A DNA stretch of 34,643 bases from a virus. Every line of letters starts with the position of its first letter. Within the stretch, counting starts at the first letter, position 1. The position numbers and the translations under genes are program-made. This document shows, piece after piece, positions 20,714-28,448 of this stretch. Where the stretch lies: positions 1 to 34,643 of the IMG/VR virus record IMGVR_UViG_3300042885_000661. One strand, given 5' to 3'. The notes under the pieces are model-generated. The model made no database searches and was not told where the DNA came from. It saw nothing but the letters and a program-made list of their open reading frames with translations.

Positions 20714-22073
20714 GCGGTTCGTTTCTCACACCAAGCCTGACTACCATTTCAACTGGCATCACTTACTTTTGATTGACTATCTGCAAAAGTTTGCGGAAGG
20801 TAAGATTCGGAAGCTTATGGTATTCATGCCTCCGCAGCACGGTAAGTCCGAGTTAACATCCAGGAGATTGCCTGCTTACTTGCTTGGCATCAATCCAAAA
20901 CTGAAGATTGTCGGATGTTCTTATTCTGCCGATCTAAGTCGAAGTTTTAACAGAGATGTTCAGCGCATAATGGATGATGAAGTTTATATCGATGTGTTTC
21001 CGAACTCCAGGTTAAACTCTTCGAACATCAGAACAAGTGCTAAAGGTAGCTACCTTAGAAATGCAGATATCTTTGAGATAGTCGAGAATGTTGGTTTTTA
21101 TAAGTCCGTTGGTGTTGGTGGTAGCTTGACCGGTACAGCAGTTGACATTGGCATCATAGATGACCCTGTTAAGGATGTTGTTGAGGCGAATAGCTTAACG
21201 TATCGTGCCCGAGTATGGGATTGGTACAATGGCGTTTTTTCTACTCGCTTGCACAATAACTCACAAGTTCTTATCACACAGACAAGATGGCACGAAGATG
21301 ACCTTAGTGGTAGAATTCTGAAGCAAAAAGATGCACACGAATGGACAGTCTTAACGCTTCCTGGTATATTGATGTCAGCAGATAAACACGATAATGACCC
21401 AAGGCAGATTGGCGAAGCACTATGGGAGAACAGACATAGCTTATCGAAGTTATCTAAGTTTCAGGATAACTCACCAAGGCTATTCCAAGCAATGTACCAA
21501 CAAGACCCAAGACCATTCGAAGGTGGATTGGTTTATCCTCGTTGGAATGCAATCGAAGAGGCAGAGTATAAGCAGATCAACATTGAGCCTATCTATGGCC
21601 TTGACTTTGGTTATAGTACCAGTCCTGCTGCATTTGTGGAGATAAAACTCGATATGTCAAACAGAAAGATTTACCTAAAGCAGTTGATCTACAAGCGTGG
21701 AATGGGTATCGATGAACTGGGCGAAGAGATAAACAGAACCATTCAAACAAACAGAGGTAAGATAATTGCGGATTCTGCCGACCCTATTCTAATAGACCAT
21801 CTGAGAGGTAAGCATAGGTTGAACGTACACAAAGCAGAGAAGGGAAAGGACAGTATCTCCTATGGCATCTCAGCCATCAATGAATTCGAACTGGTGGTTA
21901 CAAGTGCAAGCAAAGATATTGCCATTGAACTTTCGAACTACCGGTACAAGGAGGATGCCGATGGGAATCCACTTGATGAGCCGATTAAGGAATATGATCA
22001 CTCGCTCGATGCTATGCGATATGCTGTTACATCTGTAATCTCAAAGAAAAATAATAAATTTGTACTAATATGA
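20631..22073 (+). CDS. terL: Terminase large subunit
   Basis: The 480-aa protein has the ATPase and nuclease parts of a packaging motor. Walker A is PPQHGKS (67-73) and Walker B is IGIIDDP (173-179), followed by a coupling-type segment ITQTRWHEDD. The RNase H-like nuclease has acidic residues at Asp325 (YGLDFGYS), Asp381 (IADSADP) and Asp460 (DHSLDAMRY). All key residues are present. It binds the portal, translocates DNA and cuts it. It overlaps TerS by 83 nt; no later ATG before the conserved region is in frame, so the long overlap seems real. The packaging genes are far from the portal and capsid genes here. Confidence 0.93.
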   Translation: MALINSESLNELLNLQRIRQLIAAKDFKRFVSHTKPDYHFNWHHLLLIDYLQKFAEGKIRKLMVFMPPQHGKSELTSRRLPAYLLGINPKLKIVGCSYSADLSRSFNRDVQRIMDDEVYIDVFPNSRLNSSNIRTSAKGSYLRNADIFEIVENVGFYKSVGVGGSLTGTAVDIGIIDDPVKDVVEANSLTYRARVWDWYNGVFSTRLHNNSQVLITQTRWHEDDLSGRILKQKDAHEWTVLTLPGILMSADKHDNDPRQIGEALWENRHSLSKLSKFQDNSPRLFQAMYQQDPRPFEGGLVYPRWNAIEEAEYKQINIEPIYGLDFGYSTSPAAFVEIKLDMSNRKIYLKQLIYKRGMGIDELGEEINRTIQTNRGKIIADSADPILIDHLRGKHRLNVHKAEKGKDSISYGISAINEFELVVTSASKDIAIELSNYRYKEDADGNPLDEPIKEYDHSLDAMRYAVTSVISKKNNKFVLI

Positions 22074-22309
22074 TAAATGCGAAAGATTTTAAAACACACC
22101 TTGACTTGATGATAAGCGAGGTGGAAGAAAAGACAGAGCGATGGAGCTTACAGACAAGGCAGTTGCTCAATAACTTGATAGCTGCTCGCAGGATATGTGA
22201 GCGCATTGTTACAGACCAGTCCATCCTGGATAAGCAAGGAAAGGATTATTTCGAATCCAAGATGCCGAGTGAAAAAAAGCCTGTTAAAATTCAAAAGCCA
22301 AAGAAATGA
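22070..22309 (+). CDS. Small helical protein between terminase and tail chaperone, 79 aa
   Basis: Start ATG overlaps the TerL stop (ATGA), and its stop region overlaps the next start. The sequence, MINAKDFKTHLDLMISEVEEKTERWSLQTRQLL, is charged and helical with a Lys-rich end. No family recognised. Position suggests packaging or tail assembly. No membrane segment. Confidence 0.7.
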   Translation: MINAKDFKTHLDLMISEVEEKTERWSLQTRQLLNNLIAARRICERIVTDQSILDKQGKDYFESKMPSEKKPVKIQKPKK

Positions 22310-22935
22310 TTGACATAAAAATAGAAGGTACAAAATTCTCCTTACCAAAATTGACAGAGATTAAACTATCTAAGTTTATTGATTACCTTGATTTGCTTGA
22401 TGAGAAAGAGCCGAAAGAGGAAGACTCACATACCAAATGGCTTCAATTTTATACCGAGCATATTGCTTTTTGGACTGGTGCCGATATCAAGTTGATTCGC
22501 AGATGTAAGGTTGAGGATATTGTCGGAGTTTACTCTTTGCATTGCAATTTTTTGATACCAACTGAAAATAAGACATATAATTGCTTTAAATGTTTGGATG
22601 AAATATATTATCTTCCGCAAAAATTTATGGAAAAAAGTACCATAGAGGATTTTGCAGAGGCTGATGAGTACGAAAAACAAATGTCTGAGATTATTCGTGG
22701 TAACTACAGAGTGCTTCCAAAAGTAGCAGCAGTTATCTGCCGAAAGGAAGGTGAGAAATTTGATGATTACGATGTAGAACAGCGTGCTGAGATGTTTGAG
22801 AGTGAGTTGAGTGCCGATGATTTTTTTCAGATAGGTTTTTTTTTGCAGAGACAAAGCGAGAAATTGCAGAAAGATTTCCAAATTTATATGACGAGCCAGA
22901 CCCTCGCCATGTTAAAGCAGGAGTCAAAGACTTGA
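22306..22935 (+). CDS. Tail assembly chaperone, short form (G-like), 209 aa
   Basis: Frame-0 product of the chaperone locus. It starts MIDIKIEGTKFSLPKLTEIKLS and is mostly helical with several cysteines (CNF, CFKC). Near its end, codons 174-180 run over two T tracts (22821-22827 and 22836-22844). In tailed phages the G-like short form is made in excess over a frameshifted GT form, and both fold the tape measure and recruit tube subunits. The last 30 residues after the slip site (RQSEKLQKDFQIYMTS...) are read only in the unshifted product. The identification rests on the overlapping out-of-frame second coding segment and on its place among the tail genes. Confidence 0.7.
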   Translation: MIDIKIEGTKFSLPKLTEIKLSKFIDYLDLLDEKEPKEEDSHTKWLQFYTEHIAFWTGADIKLIRRCKVEDIVGVYSLHCNFLIPTENKTYNCFKCLDEIYYLPQKFMEKSTIEDFAEADEYEKQMSEIIRGNYRVLPKVAAVICRKEGEKFDDYDVEQRAEMFESELSADDFFQIGFFLQRQSEKLQKDFQIYMTSQTLAMLKQESKT

Positions 22936-23096
22936 TCGAGCCGTACGGATGGTTCAATACTTTTGTAACGCTTGCCGGTGGAGATGTTTTGAAGATTAAG
23001 GAAGTAGCAAAATTACCGTTATACACAGCTTATGCGTTTTTGAGTTTACAAGCTGCAAAGAATGAGTTCGAACAAAATTTAATGAAAGAAAAATGA
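22306..23096 (+). CDS. Tail assembly chaperone, frameshifted long form (GT-like), about 263 aa
   Basis: A -1 shift on T TTT TTT in the 9-T run (22836-22844) fuses the first 179 codons to an 84-codon segment, read as FAETKREIAERFPNLY, then EPYGWFNTFVTLAGGDVLKI, KEVAKLPLYTAYAFLS and so on, to TGA at 23094-23096. The -1 frame opens only at a TGA (22818-22820) just before the first T tract. It has no ATG until the last four codons, so it cannot be a normal gene. Its protein sequence is well formed and resembles the T part of tail chaperones. The stop overlaps the next start as ATGA. The first T run (22821-22827) could also serve as the slip site. Confidence 0.75.
22821..22844 (+). promoter_or_regulatory. 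Programmed -1 frameshift site (two T runs)
   Basis: In frame 0 the codons GAT TTT TTT CAG and GGT TTT TTT TTG each contain the heptamer T TTT TTT. Slipping back one base at either gives the same downstream frame, which is open to 23096. Sequence gives no clear pseudoknot downstream; none was computed. Confidence 0.7.
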
Positions 23097-23935
23097 CAAT
23101 AACACAACTATCGAATCTGTTTAACCTTATCGTTCAGAACGATGCGGACTATAAGTTCTATCATTACGGATTCCCATCGGATATGAACATAAACATATCG
23201 AACAACTTCGACCCAACATCGGATACCGGAAGGCTTTATCCGTATGTTTTGTTGTTGCCACCATTATTAGCGAGCAGAGCAATGGAAAGCAGCGCATCTG
23301 CAATCTTCGATACTTACACAGTTGAGTTTCTTATTACAGATACCTATGCTTATAACCAAGGACTTCTGACATACAAGACTGATACTACTATCGAAGTTGA
23401 GCAGAGTCTCCAGGTGCTTGCTAAAAAAATGATTCAGTATTTGTTAGACTATTCTGCTGTCTCGTTTCCTCCGTTCAATGTTGGAGATTATCGCATTGAG
23501 TTCGACCCATACCGATTCACTAATGACACCAGGAGCATTCGAGTACAGTTAGACTTAGTGTTCCCTGCAATCTGTACAGATGATACATTAGACATATCTT
23601 TTTTACCTGTTGACCTGGAAGACATAGCTATTACCGATGAAGAGAATCAGCAAGTGAATGGCATAGCTCCATCCAACATTGATAAACCAGTAATAGCTGG
23701 TGATAATATTGTAGGCAGTATATTAGATGTTATTGATGACGGAACGTGGTCAGGAGATTTGCCAATAACATTCACTTATCAATGGAAAAAGAATGGTATT
23801 GACATTATAGGCGAAACGAGTAATCAGTACACAACTGTATTAGATGACTCAGGAAAATCTATAAGTTGTGCGGTTACAGCTACAAACATATCAGGTTCAG
23901 GAATCGCACCAAGCAATTTTATACACATTTTATAA
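23093..23935 (+). CDS. Tail/neck protein with C-terminal Ig-like domain, 280 aa
   Basis: The N-terminal 180 residues (VQNDADYKFYHYGFPSDM, YPYVLLLPPLL, TVEFLITDTYAY, DPYRFTNDTRSIRVQLDLVFPAIC) look like a phage tail-terminator or neck domain. Residues about 195-280 form a bacterial Ig-like module: IDKPVIAGDNIVGSILDVID, YQWKKNGIDIIGETSNQYT and DDSGKSISCAVTATNISGSG. Such domains on phage structural proteins are believed to bind surface sugars or aid attachment to host or mucus. Its start overlaps the GT stop. The Ig-like segment is more AT-rich than the head of the gene and may be an added domain. Confidence 0.6.
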   Translation: MTITQLSNLFNLIVQNDADYKFYHYGFPSDMNINISNNFDPTSDTGRLYPYVLLLPPLLASRAMESSASAIFDTYTVEFLITDTYAYNQGLLTYKTDTTIEVEQSLQVLAKKMIQYLLDYSAVSFPPFNVGDYRIEFDPYRFTNDTRSIRVQLDLVFPAICTDDTLDISFLPVDLEDIAITDEENQQVNGIAPSNIDKPVIAGDNIVGSILDVIDDGTWSGDLPITFTYQWKKNGIDIIGETSNQYTTVLDDSGKSISCAVTATNISGSGIAPSNFIHIL

Positions 23936-23969
23936 ATGAAACCTAAACAACGAACTTGCCCAAATATAA

Positions 23970-24467
23970 ATGGAAAGCAACGACCTTCTTCAGAGATTAG
24001 CCAATGTGCTGATAAAAGAAATGCAGATGCAATTGAGAATTGCAAATCACATAATGACAGGAACATTGAGCGACAGCATCGAGAGCAGAATCTTAAACAC
24101 GATAGAAGGAAGGAAGATAGAGATTTGGATTGAGCAGTATGGCATTGCATTGGACCAGGGAGTTCCGCCTGATAGGATTCCGTTCACAGAGCCATCGGGT
24201 AGAGGTGGAAGGAGTAAGTACATTGAAGGTCTTCAGAGATTTGCGCAGTTGAAATTGGGAGTGACTGACAATAGAGAAAGTTTAAGCATAGCGTTTGCAA
24301 TTGCGAGAAAACATAAGAAAGTCGGAATGCCTGTCAAAGGCCCGACAAAGTTTATAGATAAAACGTTGGAAGCCACAGAAGATGAGATTCAGAAATTTGT
24401 AGAGGAATGGAGTGAGGCGGTGTTTATAGCAAAAATTGAAAGTATAATTGAAAACATAAGAGCATAA
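23970..24467 (+). CDS. Head-tail joining / tail completion protein (HK97 gp10-like, putative), 165 aa
   Basis: The sequence has MTGTLSDSIESRI, then a basic EIWIEQYGIALDQGVPPDRIPF, SIAFAIARKHKKVGMPVKGPTKFIDKTLEATEDEIQKFV. This matches the pattern of gp10-like minor tail/neck proteins: LxxSI near the N-terminus, a YGxxLDxG loop and a C-terminal helix after 'KGPTKFI'. The start is set after a 34-nt gap. The TAA stop shares its last base with the next start (TAATG). It probably forms part of the neck between portal and tail tube. Confidence 0.6.
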   Translation: MESNDLLQRLANVLIKEMQMQLRIANHIMTGTLSDSIESRILNTIEGRKIEIWIEQYGIALDQGVPPDRIPFTEPSGRGGRSKYIEGLQRFAQLKLGVTDNRESLSIAFAIARKHKKVGMPVKGPTKFIDKTLEATEDEIQKFVEEWSEAVFIAKIESIIENIRA

Positions 24468-24754
24468 TGACTGAAAAAACATTTAAACTAATTCTGTTAA
24501 GCAATGCAGATAGCGAGACATTAACAAACGATTACCAAGATGCGATTGATGCGCAAGGTGGTGATCAAGTTGCTTTATCACTTGCTGTTTCTGCTTATGT
24601 ATCGTTTATTATCCCTGCAAGTTTATTAACTGCTTACAATGCAGCAAACCAAGCCAAGAAAGAAGTTATGGCAAATTTATGCCAAGAGACTTTTGCAAGT
24701 GGAGAGGTGTTCGATACTTATTACGTAAACAGATACAACGAACTATACCCATAA
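24467..24754 (+). CDS. Unknown tail-module protein, 95 aa
   Basis: The protein has no recognised family. It contains FKLILLSNADSETLTNDYQDAI, then an Ala-rich helix (ALSLAVSAYVSFIIPASLLTAYNAANQAKKEVM). The hydrophobic stretch may be a buried helix rather than a membrane segment. It is coupled to both neighbours by one-base stop/start overlaps (TAATG). Confidence 0.65.
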   Translation: MTEKTFKLILLSNADSETLTNDYQDAIDAQGGDQVALSLAVSAYVSFIIPASLLTAYNAANQAKKEVMANLCQETFASGEVFDTYYVNRYNELYP

Positions 24755-26001
24755 TGGCAGTTATAACAAGTCCAACGTATAACCCGGCATCGGCATACAG
24801 ACCAATAGTGTGGCAAGTAATGTACACTACTTTTCCACCTGATGTAATTACTAACTGCAAGTTCACGATTACTACAAATGGTGGAACTGAGCTCATTGCA
24901 GTCGGCAGAGTTGCTCCGTACTTAGAGACAGTTAGCTTGACTCCTCCTGCTGTTGAGTATTACTTTTATGTCGATGTTCAGCAGTACATACAAAGGTATC
25001 TCACAAAGCGAAGTCGGAGATCTACCTTCGGGAACTTGAATGCCGATACCAGGGTAGAGAATACTGATAGCTTTTTAGAGTTCGAAGTAACATTCGAGTA
25101 CGAGTACCGAAATGCTGCCAATGGCAAGATTGAAACCTATCCGATAAGCGATAGTTCTGGATTCCAATATGCTTGCATCACTACCAGGCAGAACGGAGAA
25201 GATATGTCGCTTGATGAGTTTTTAGGTGTGCCATTGGTTACAGGCCCGAAACGATTCTTAACGAATAGTCCTGAAGCGAGAACGATTAAAGAGGATGAGA
25301 ATATCTTCTTATCCTTTTTGTCGCAATGGAATCAGATAAGAATTGAGACATTTGATAGCACAGGCACGCTCATAAATACAGCATACCTTGCAACACTTGG
25401 CGGTCTTCCTGATGAGATGCACACCATCGGAGTTGGCAAGCCACAACTACAAGCTATACCGGCAGGAACATTTTTTAATAGTGTTGCTCCTGACTTTACG
25501 AACTGCGCTTACTATACAATAACAGCAGGATTAGGTATTAACCTATTTACTGCGATGCTGTTCTTCGTAAACTCTGAAATTCATACCTATACTTTTGGTG
25601 ATGCCTGCGGAAAACAGATTAGATTATACTGGACAAATGCTTTAGGTGGAGTTGATAATTACGACTTCAGTTATACCGAGCTTGGTATTGCAGTTACCGG
25701 AGAATTGTTTCAGAAGCCATTGAACTGGCCTCATACACAGGATGACTACGGCAGAGCAAAAACAAACATTCAAGCAAACAAAGCATACCAATGCAGTAAG
25801 CTGATGACAAATTCAGAGATGGCGTGGATTAAGGAATTATTTTACAGCGTTGAGGTTTATATGATTAACCCGAATGACAGCGGAGAATATTGGAGAGTTT
25901 GGATAGCAGATACTGAAATTTCAGAAAAAAGAAAGATAGGTTTATTCGAAGTGGACTTTGTTGTTAATCTTTCTCAAGATATAATCACGCACAGAATATG
26001 A
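24754..26001 (+). CDS. Putative distal tail (Dit-like) or tail-tip protein, 415 aa
   Basis: The start at 24754 (MAVITSPTYNPASAYRPIVWQV) is used because its ATG shares a base with the previous stop; the open frame extends further upstream. The product is beta-rich and has many short aromatic strands (EYYFYVDVQQYIQRYL, FEVTFEYEYRN, TYTFGDACGKQIRLYWTNALGG, GEYWRVWIADTEISEKRKIG). It ends EVDFVVNLSQDIITHRI. The pattern fits a tail-tip ring or hub component, and it lies in a run of four genes between the neck protein and the tape measure. No catalytic motif is seen. Confidence 0.5.
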   Translation: MAVITSPTYNPASAYRPIVWQVMYTTFPPDVITNCKFTITTNGGTELIAVGRVAPYLETVSLTPPAVEYYFYVDVQQYIQRYLTKRSRRSTFGNLNADTRVENTDSFLEFEVTFEYEYRNAANGKIETYPISDSSGFQYACITTRQNGEDMSLDEFLGVPLVTGPKRFLTNSPEARTIKEDENIFLSFLSQWNQIRIETFDSTGTLINTAYLATLGGLPDEMHTIGVGKPQLQAIPAGTFFNSVAPDFTNCAYYTITAGLGINLFTAMLFFVNSEIHTYTFGDACGKQIRLYWTNALGGVDNYDFSYTELGIAVTGELFQKPLNWPHTQDDYGRAKTNIQANKAYQCSKLMTNSEMAWIKELFYSVEVYMINPNDSGEYWRVWIADTEISEKRKIGLFEVDFVVNLSQDIITHRI

Positions 26002-26324
26002 CATTAGATTACGCAGGATACAGCACGCTTGCAAGTACAACTTGGAATATATCATCGGGAGAGTTTTATAGCAATGCCATTACTCCTCAGTTTACCGAAA
26101 AAATAATATTTGGTGCTGTTACTGTTGGTGTAGGTTTCAAGACCATCGCTTGTGAGTACCAGGTTAAGGATTCGATTCTGATAGGATATCTGTATGTGCC
26201 GGAAAGCTTAATCACAAAATTTGTGTTCAGTGGTGCTGAGAAGATTAACAGCTCATTCGATTTAACTGCTGGTGTTCTTACAATTTTTTCAAAAGATGTA
26301 AACGTAAGTATGTCCTATGTATAG
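25998..26324 (+). CDS. Small beta-rich tail protein, 108 aa
   Basis: Start overlaps the previous stop as ATGA, and the stop overlaps the next gene by 8 nt. The protein is beta-rich (TPQFTEKIIFGAVTVGVGF, YLYVPESLITKFVFSG, GVLTIFSKDVNVSMSYV), without signal peptide. Its place between two tail-tip proteins suggests a small tip component. No family recognised. Confidence 0.65.
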   Translation: MTLDYAGYSTLASTTWNISSGEFYSNAITPQFTEKIIFGAVTVGVGFKTIACEYQVKDSILIGYLYVPESLITKFVFSGAEKINSSFDLTAGVLTIFSKDVNVSMSYV

Positions 26325-28443
26325 AAGATTGACAATAGACAACGTAGTGGTAGATTTGCCACAAAGCGGATTGACATACTCATTGGTTTATGAGGTGGAT
26401 GATGAGGGTTTTGTTTCGGGTGCATATTCGAAGCGAAGCATTGAACTTCCAAGTACAGGTGTGAATGATACTTTATTTAATGATTGGTATGCAGCAGGCT
26501 CAGACAATACAGGTTCGGCACCATTATTAAAGCCTTTTGTTTTTGAGGATGGTGGTGTTCAGATTCTTTCGGGGCAGGCGGAGTTGCAATCTGCTATTTT
26601 GATGTCTGACAGATACCGATATAAGGCAAGAAACTACAAGGTTGACCTTTATGGTACCAATGCCGACTGGACTATTCGAATGAAGGACTTAAGAATCCGT
26701 GATTTGGATTTTACTGCTGCGGTATTAGATACTTCAACAGTATTGACAGGATGGAATGCGACATATGATTCGGGCGATTTCTTTGGATTCACGCTTATCA
26801 AGTGGAAGGAATGGAACATAGCAGGAGAGGTTGGTATTGAAGAGTTCACTCCGTTTTTGTTTATCCGCTCGATTCTCGACAAGGCATTCGACACGATTGG
26901 TTACAATTTTACATCTCAGTTTTTAGATACAGATATCTTCAAGCGGATGATTCTTCCATTACCGATGGCTGAGCGATACCCTGAAGAGTTTAGTCAGGAC
27001 TATATCAATGTTCAACTTGCGGAGCCTGGGACGAATGTATCGAGTACAAATATCACTTATGTATTCCCTGATTATAATCAACCAACTTTAGCGACACCAT
27101 ATAATCCAACGACAGGATATTATACAGTTCCGTTTACAGGTTATTATCAAATTCAACTATCTGCTACTGTAACAAGTACAATTGGTACTTGGGCAGCATT
27201 TTTTGCAGCGACAATAAATAACAATACACTACCTGTACTTACTTCAATATTAGATTTAAGTCCAGGTACACCAGGAACAGGTAATGCATCAGGAAATGTT
27301 ATATCTGAAGTTTTGTATTTAAATGCAGGCGATTTGATAAGTATGGTTCATATCATTGCGCCGAGTGATCCGAGTACAATCTATACTATCAATTTTAACA
27401 TCATCGGTGAGGCTGAATATGCATTCGGTTCAATATTGCAGTTTAGGTACTTAACAAAGAACTGGAAGGTACTTGATTTGATTAAGGGATTGCAGCATAT
27501 GTTTAATCTTAGGTTCGAAGCAAATGTACAAGCAGGAACTCTTACAATTGAGCCTGCCGACCCATATTTGTACAGACAAGACAATGCTCCAACTACAGTA
27601 ATTCAGACCTTAGAGCAAGGATTCTATTCAGTTCCAACGTTCGACAGCACCGATACATTAGATTTGGAAATAGATGCAGAGCTTATAAGCGTGAATGACA
27701 TCGATGAGAATACAATATTCAGTTACATAACAGATTCTCCGAGCGAAGAAGCAGTTGAAAAAGATGAGCCATTAGGTATTTTCTCAGCTCAGTACGCTTT
27801 GCCGCAGGATAGGTTCAACGAAAAAACAGAAACAAAAGAGAATCCTTTCTTTGCGAAGACAGTTCACACGAATGACAACAGCATTCAGGGTGCAAGTGCA
27901 GTAACATCTTTGCAGATACCTTTGATTTATCCGCAAGATTACTTTTTAGACCCTACAGCGACTGAGTTGGATGCCAATATCGAGCCACGAGTTCTTTATT
28001 TTGTTGGCTTTAGAGGACTATCGAAAGACAGCACTTTTAATTGTACCTTTACTCCTGGCTTTGACTTAGCTCCTCCGCTTAGCTTTATGGTAAACTATAA
28101 CAATGCTGCGGATTTTTCCATAGGTTTCGGGAGAGAGTTCATCGAGGGGCAGCAAGTACCTGGCTTATTCGAAGCTTTTTGGTTGCAGGAATATGCAAGA
28201 AAGCGAATTGGTAAGCGATTGGAGGCATATATGTTTTGGGATTTGCTTGCTATGAATAGCTTATCATTTAAAAACAAGCTTAAGATAGATGGTCTCGAAT
28301 GGATTCTGCAAAAGATTGATGGTTACTCGGCACAAAGTGACAGCAGCACAAAAACAATTCTTTTATTGGAACAGGGCCCGACAGATCTCGACCTTTCCAA
28401 CACAACTTATAGCAATATTTTAGGAATCATAAATCCAGTATAA
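26317..28443 (+). CDS. Tail hub/baseplate-like protein with inserted C1q-like domain, 708 aa
   Basis: The N-terminus (MYRRLTIDNVVVDLPQSGLTYSLVYEVDDEG) and YKVDLYGTNADWTIRMKDLRIRDLD (107-131), together with FTPFLFIRSILDKAFDTIGYNFTSQFL (177-203), are a pattern I recall in tail-tip proteins of Bacteroidota phages. Residues about 238-365 read as a C1q/TNF-like jelly roll: YNPTTGYYTVPFTGYYQIQLSATV, AFFAATINNNTLP, VLYLNAGDLISMV. This module is often sugar- or receptor-binding. The flanking parts continue one fold around it, so it is probably an insertion. The gene precedes the tape measure. Confidence 0.6.
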   Translation: MYRRLTIDNVVVDLPQSGLTYSLVYEVDDEGFVSGAYSKRSIELPSTGVNDTLFNDWYAAGSDNTGSAPLLKPFVFEDGGVQILSGQAELQSAILMSDRYRYKARNYKVDLYGTNADWTIRMKDLRIRDLDFTAAVLDTSTVLTGWNATYDSGDFFGFTLIKWKEWNIAGEVGIEEFTPFLFIRSILDKAFDTIGYNFTSQFLDTDIFKRMILPLPMAERYPEEFSQDYINVQLAEPGTNVSSTNITYVFPDYNQPTLATPYNPTTGYYTVPFTGYYQIQLSATVTSTIGTWAAFFAATINNNTLPVLTSILDLSPGTPGTGNASGNVISEVLYLNAGDLISMVHIIAPSDPSTIYTINFNIIGEAEYAFGSILQFRYLTKNWKVLDLIKGLQHMFNLRFEANVQAGTLTIEPADPYLYRQDNAPTTVIQTLEQGFYSVPTFDSTDTLDLEIDAELISVNDIDENTIFSYITDSPSEEAVEKDEPLGIFSAQYALPQDRFNEKTETKENPFFAKTVHTNDNSIQGASAVTSLQIPLIYPQDYFLDPTATELDANIEPRVLYFVGFRGLSKDSTFNCTFTPGFDLAPPLSFMVNYNNAADFSIGFGREFIEGQQVPGLFEAFWLQEYARKRIGKRLEAYMFWDLLAMNSLSFKNKLKIDGLEWILQKIDGYSAQSDSSTKTILLLEQGPTDLDLSNTTYSNILGIINPV

Positions 28444-28448
28444 AAATA

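Noticed and set aside
22733-23026. A 97-aa frame on the minus strand over the apparent gap after the tail chaperone
   Set aside because: The plus strand here encodes the -1 frameshift extension of the chaperone, with coupled neighbours. The minus frame is an uncoupled shadow.
23936-24133. A 65-aa plus-strand frame right after the Ig-domain protein
   Set aside because: It overlaps the gp10-like gene in another frame, has an unlikely basic composition, and does not link to the following genes.
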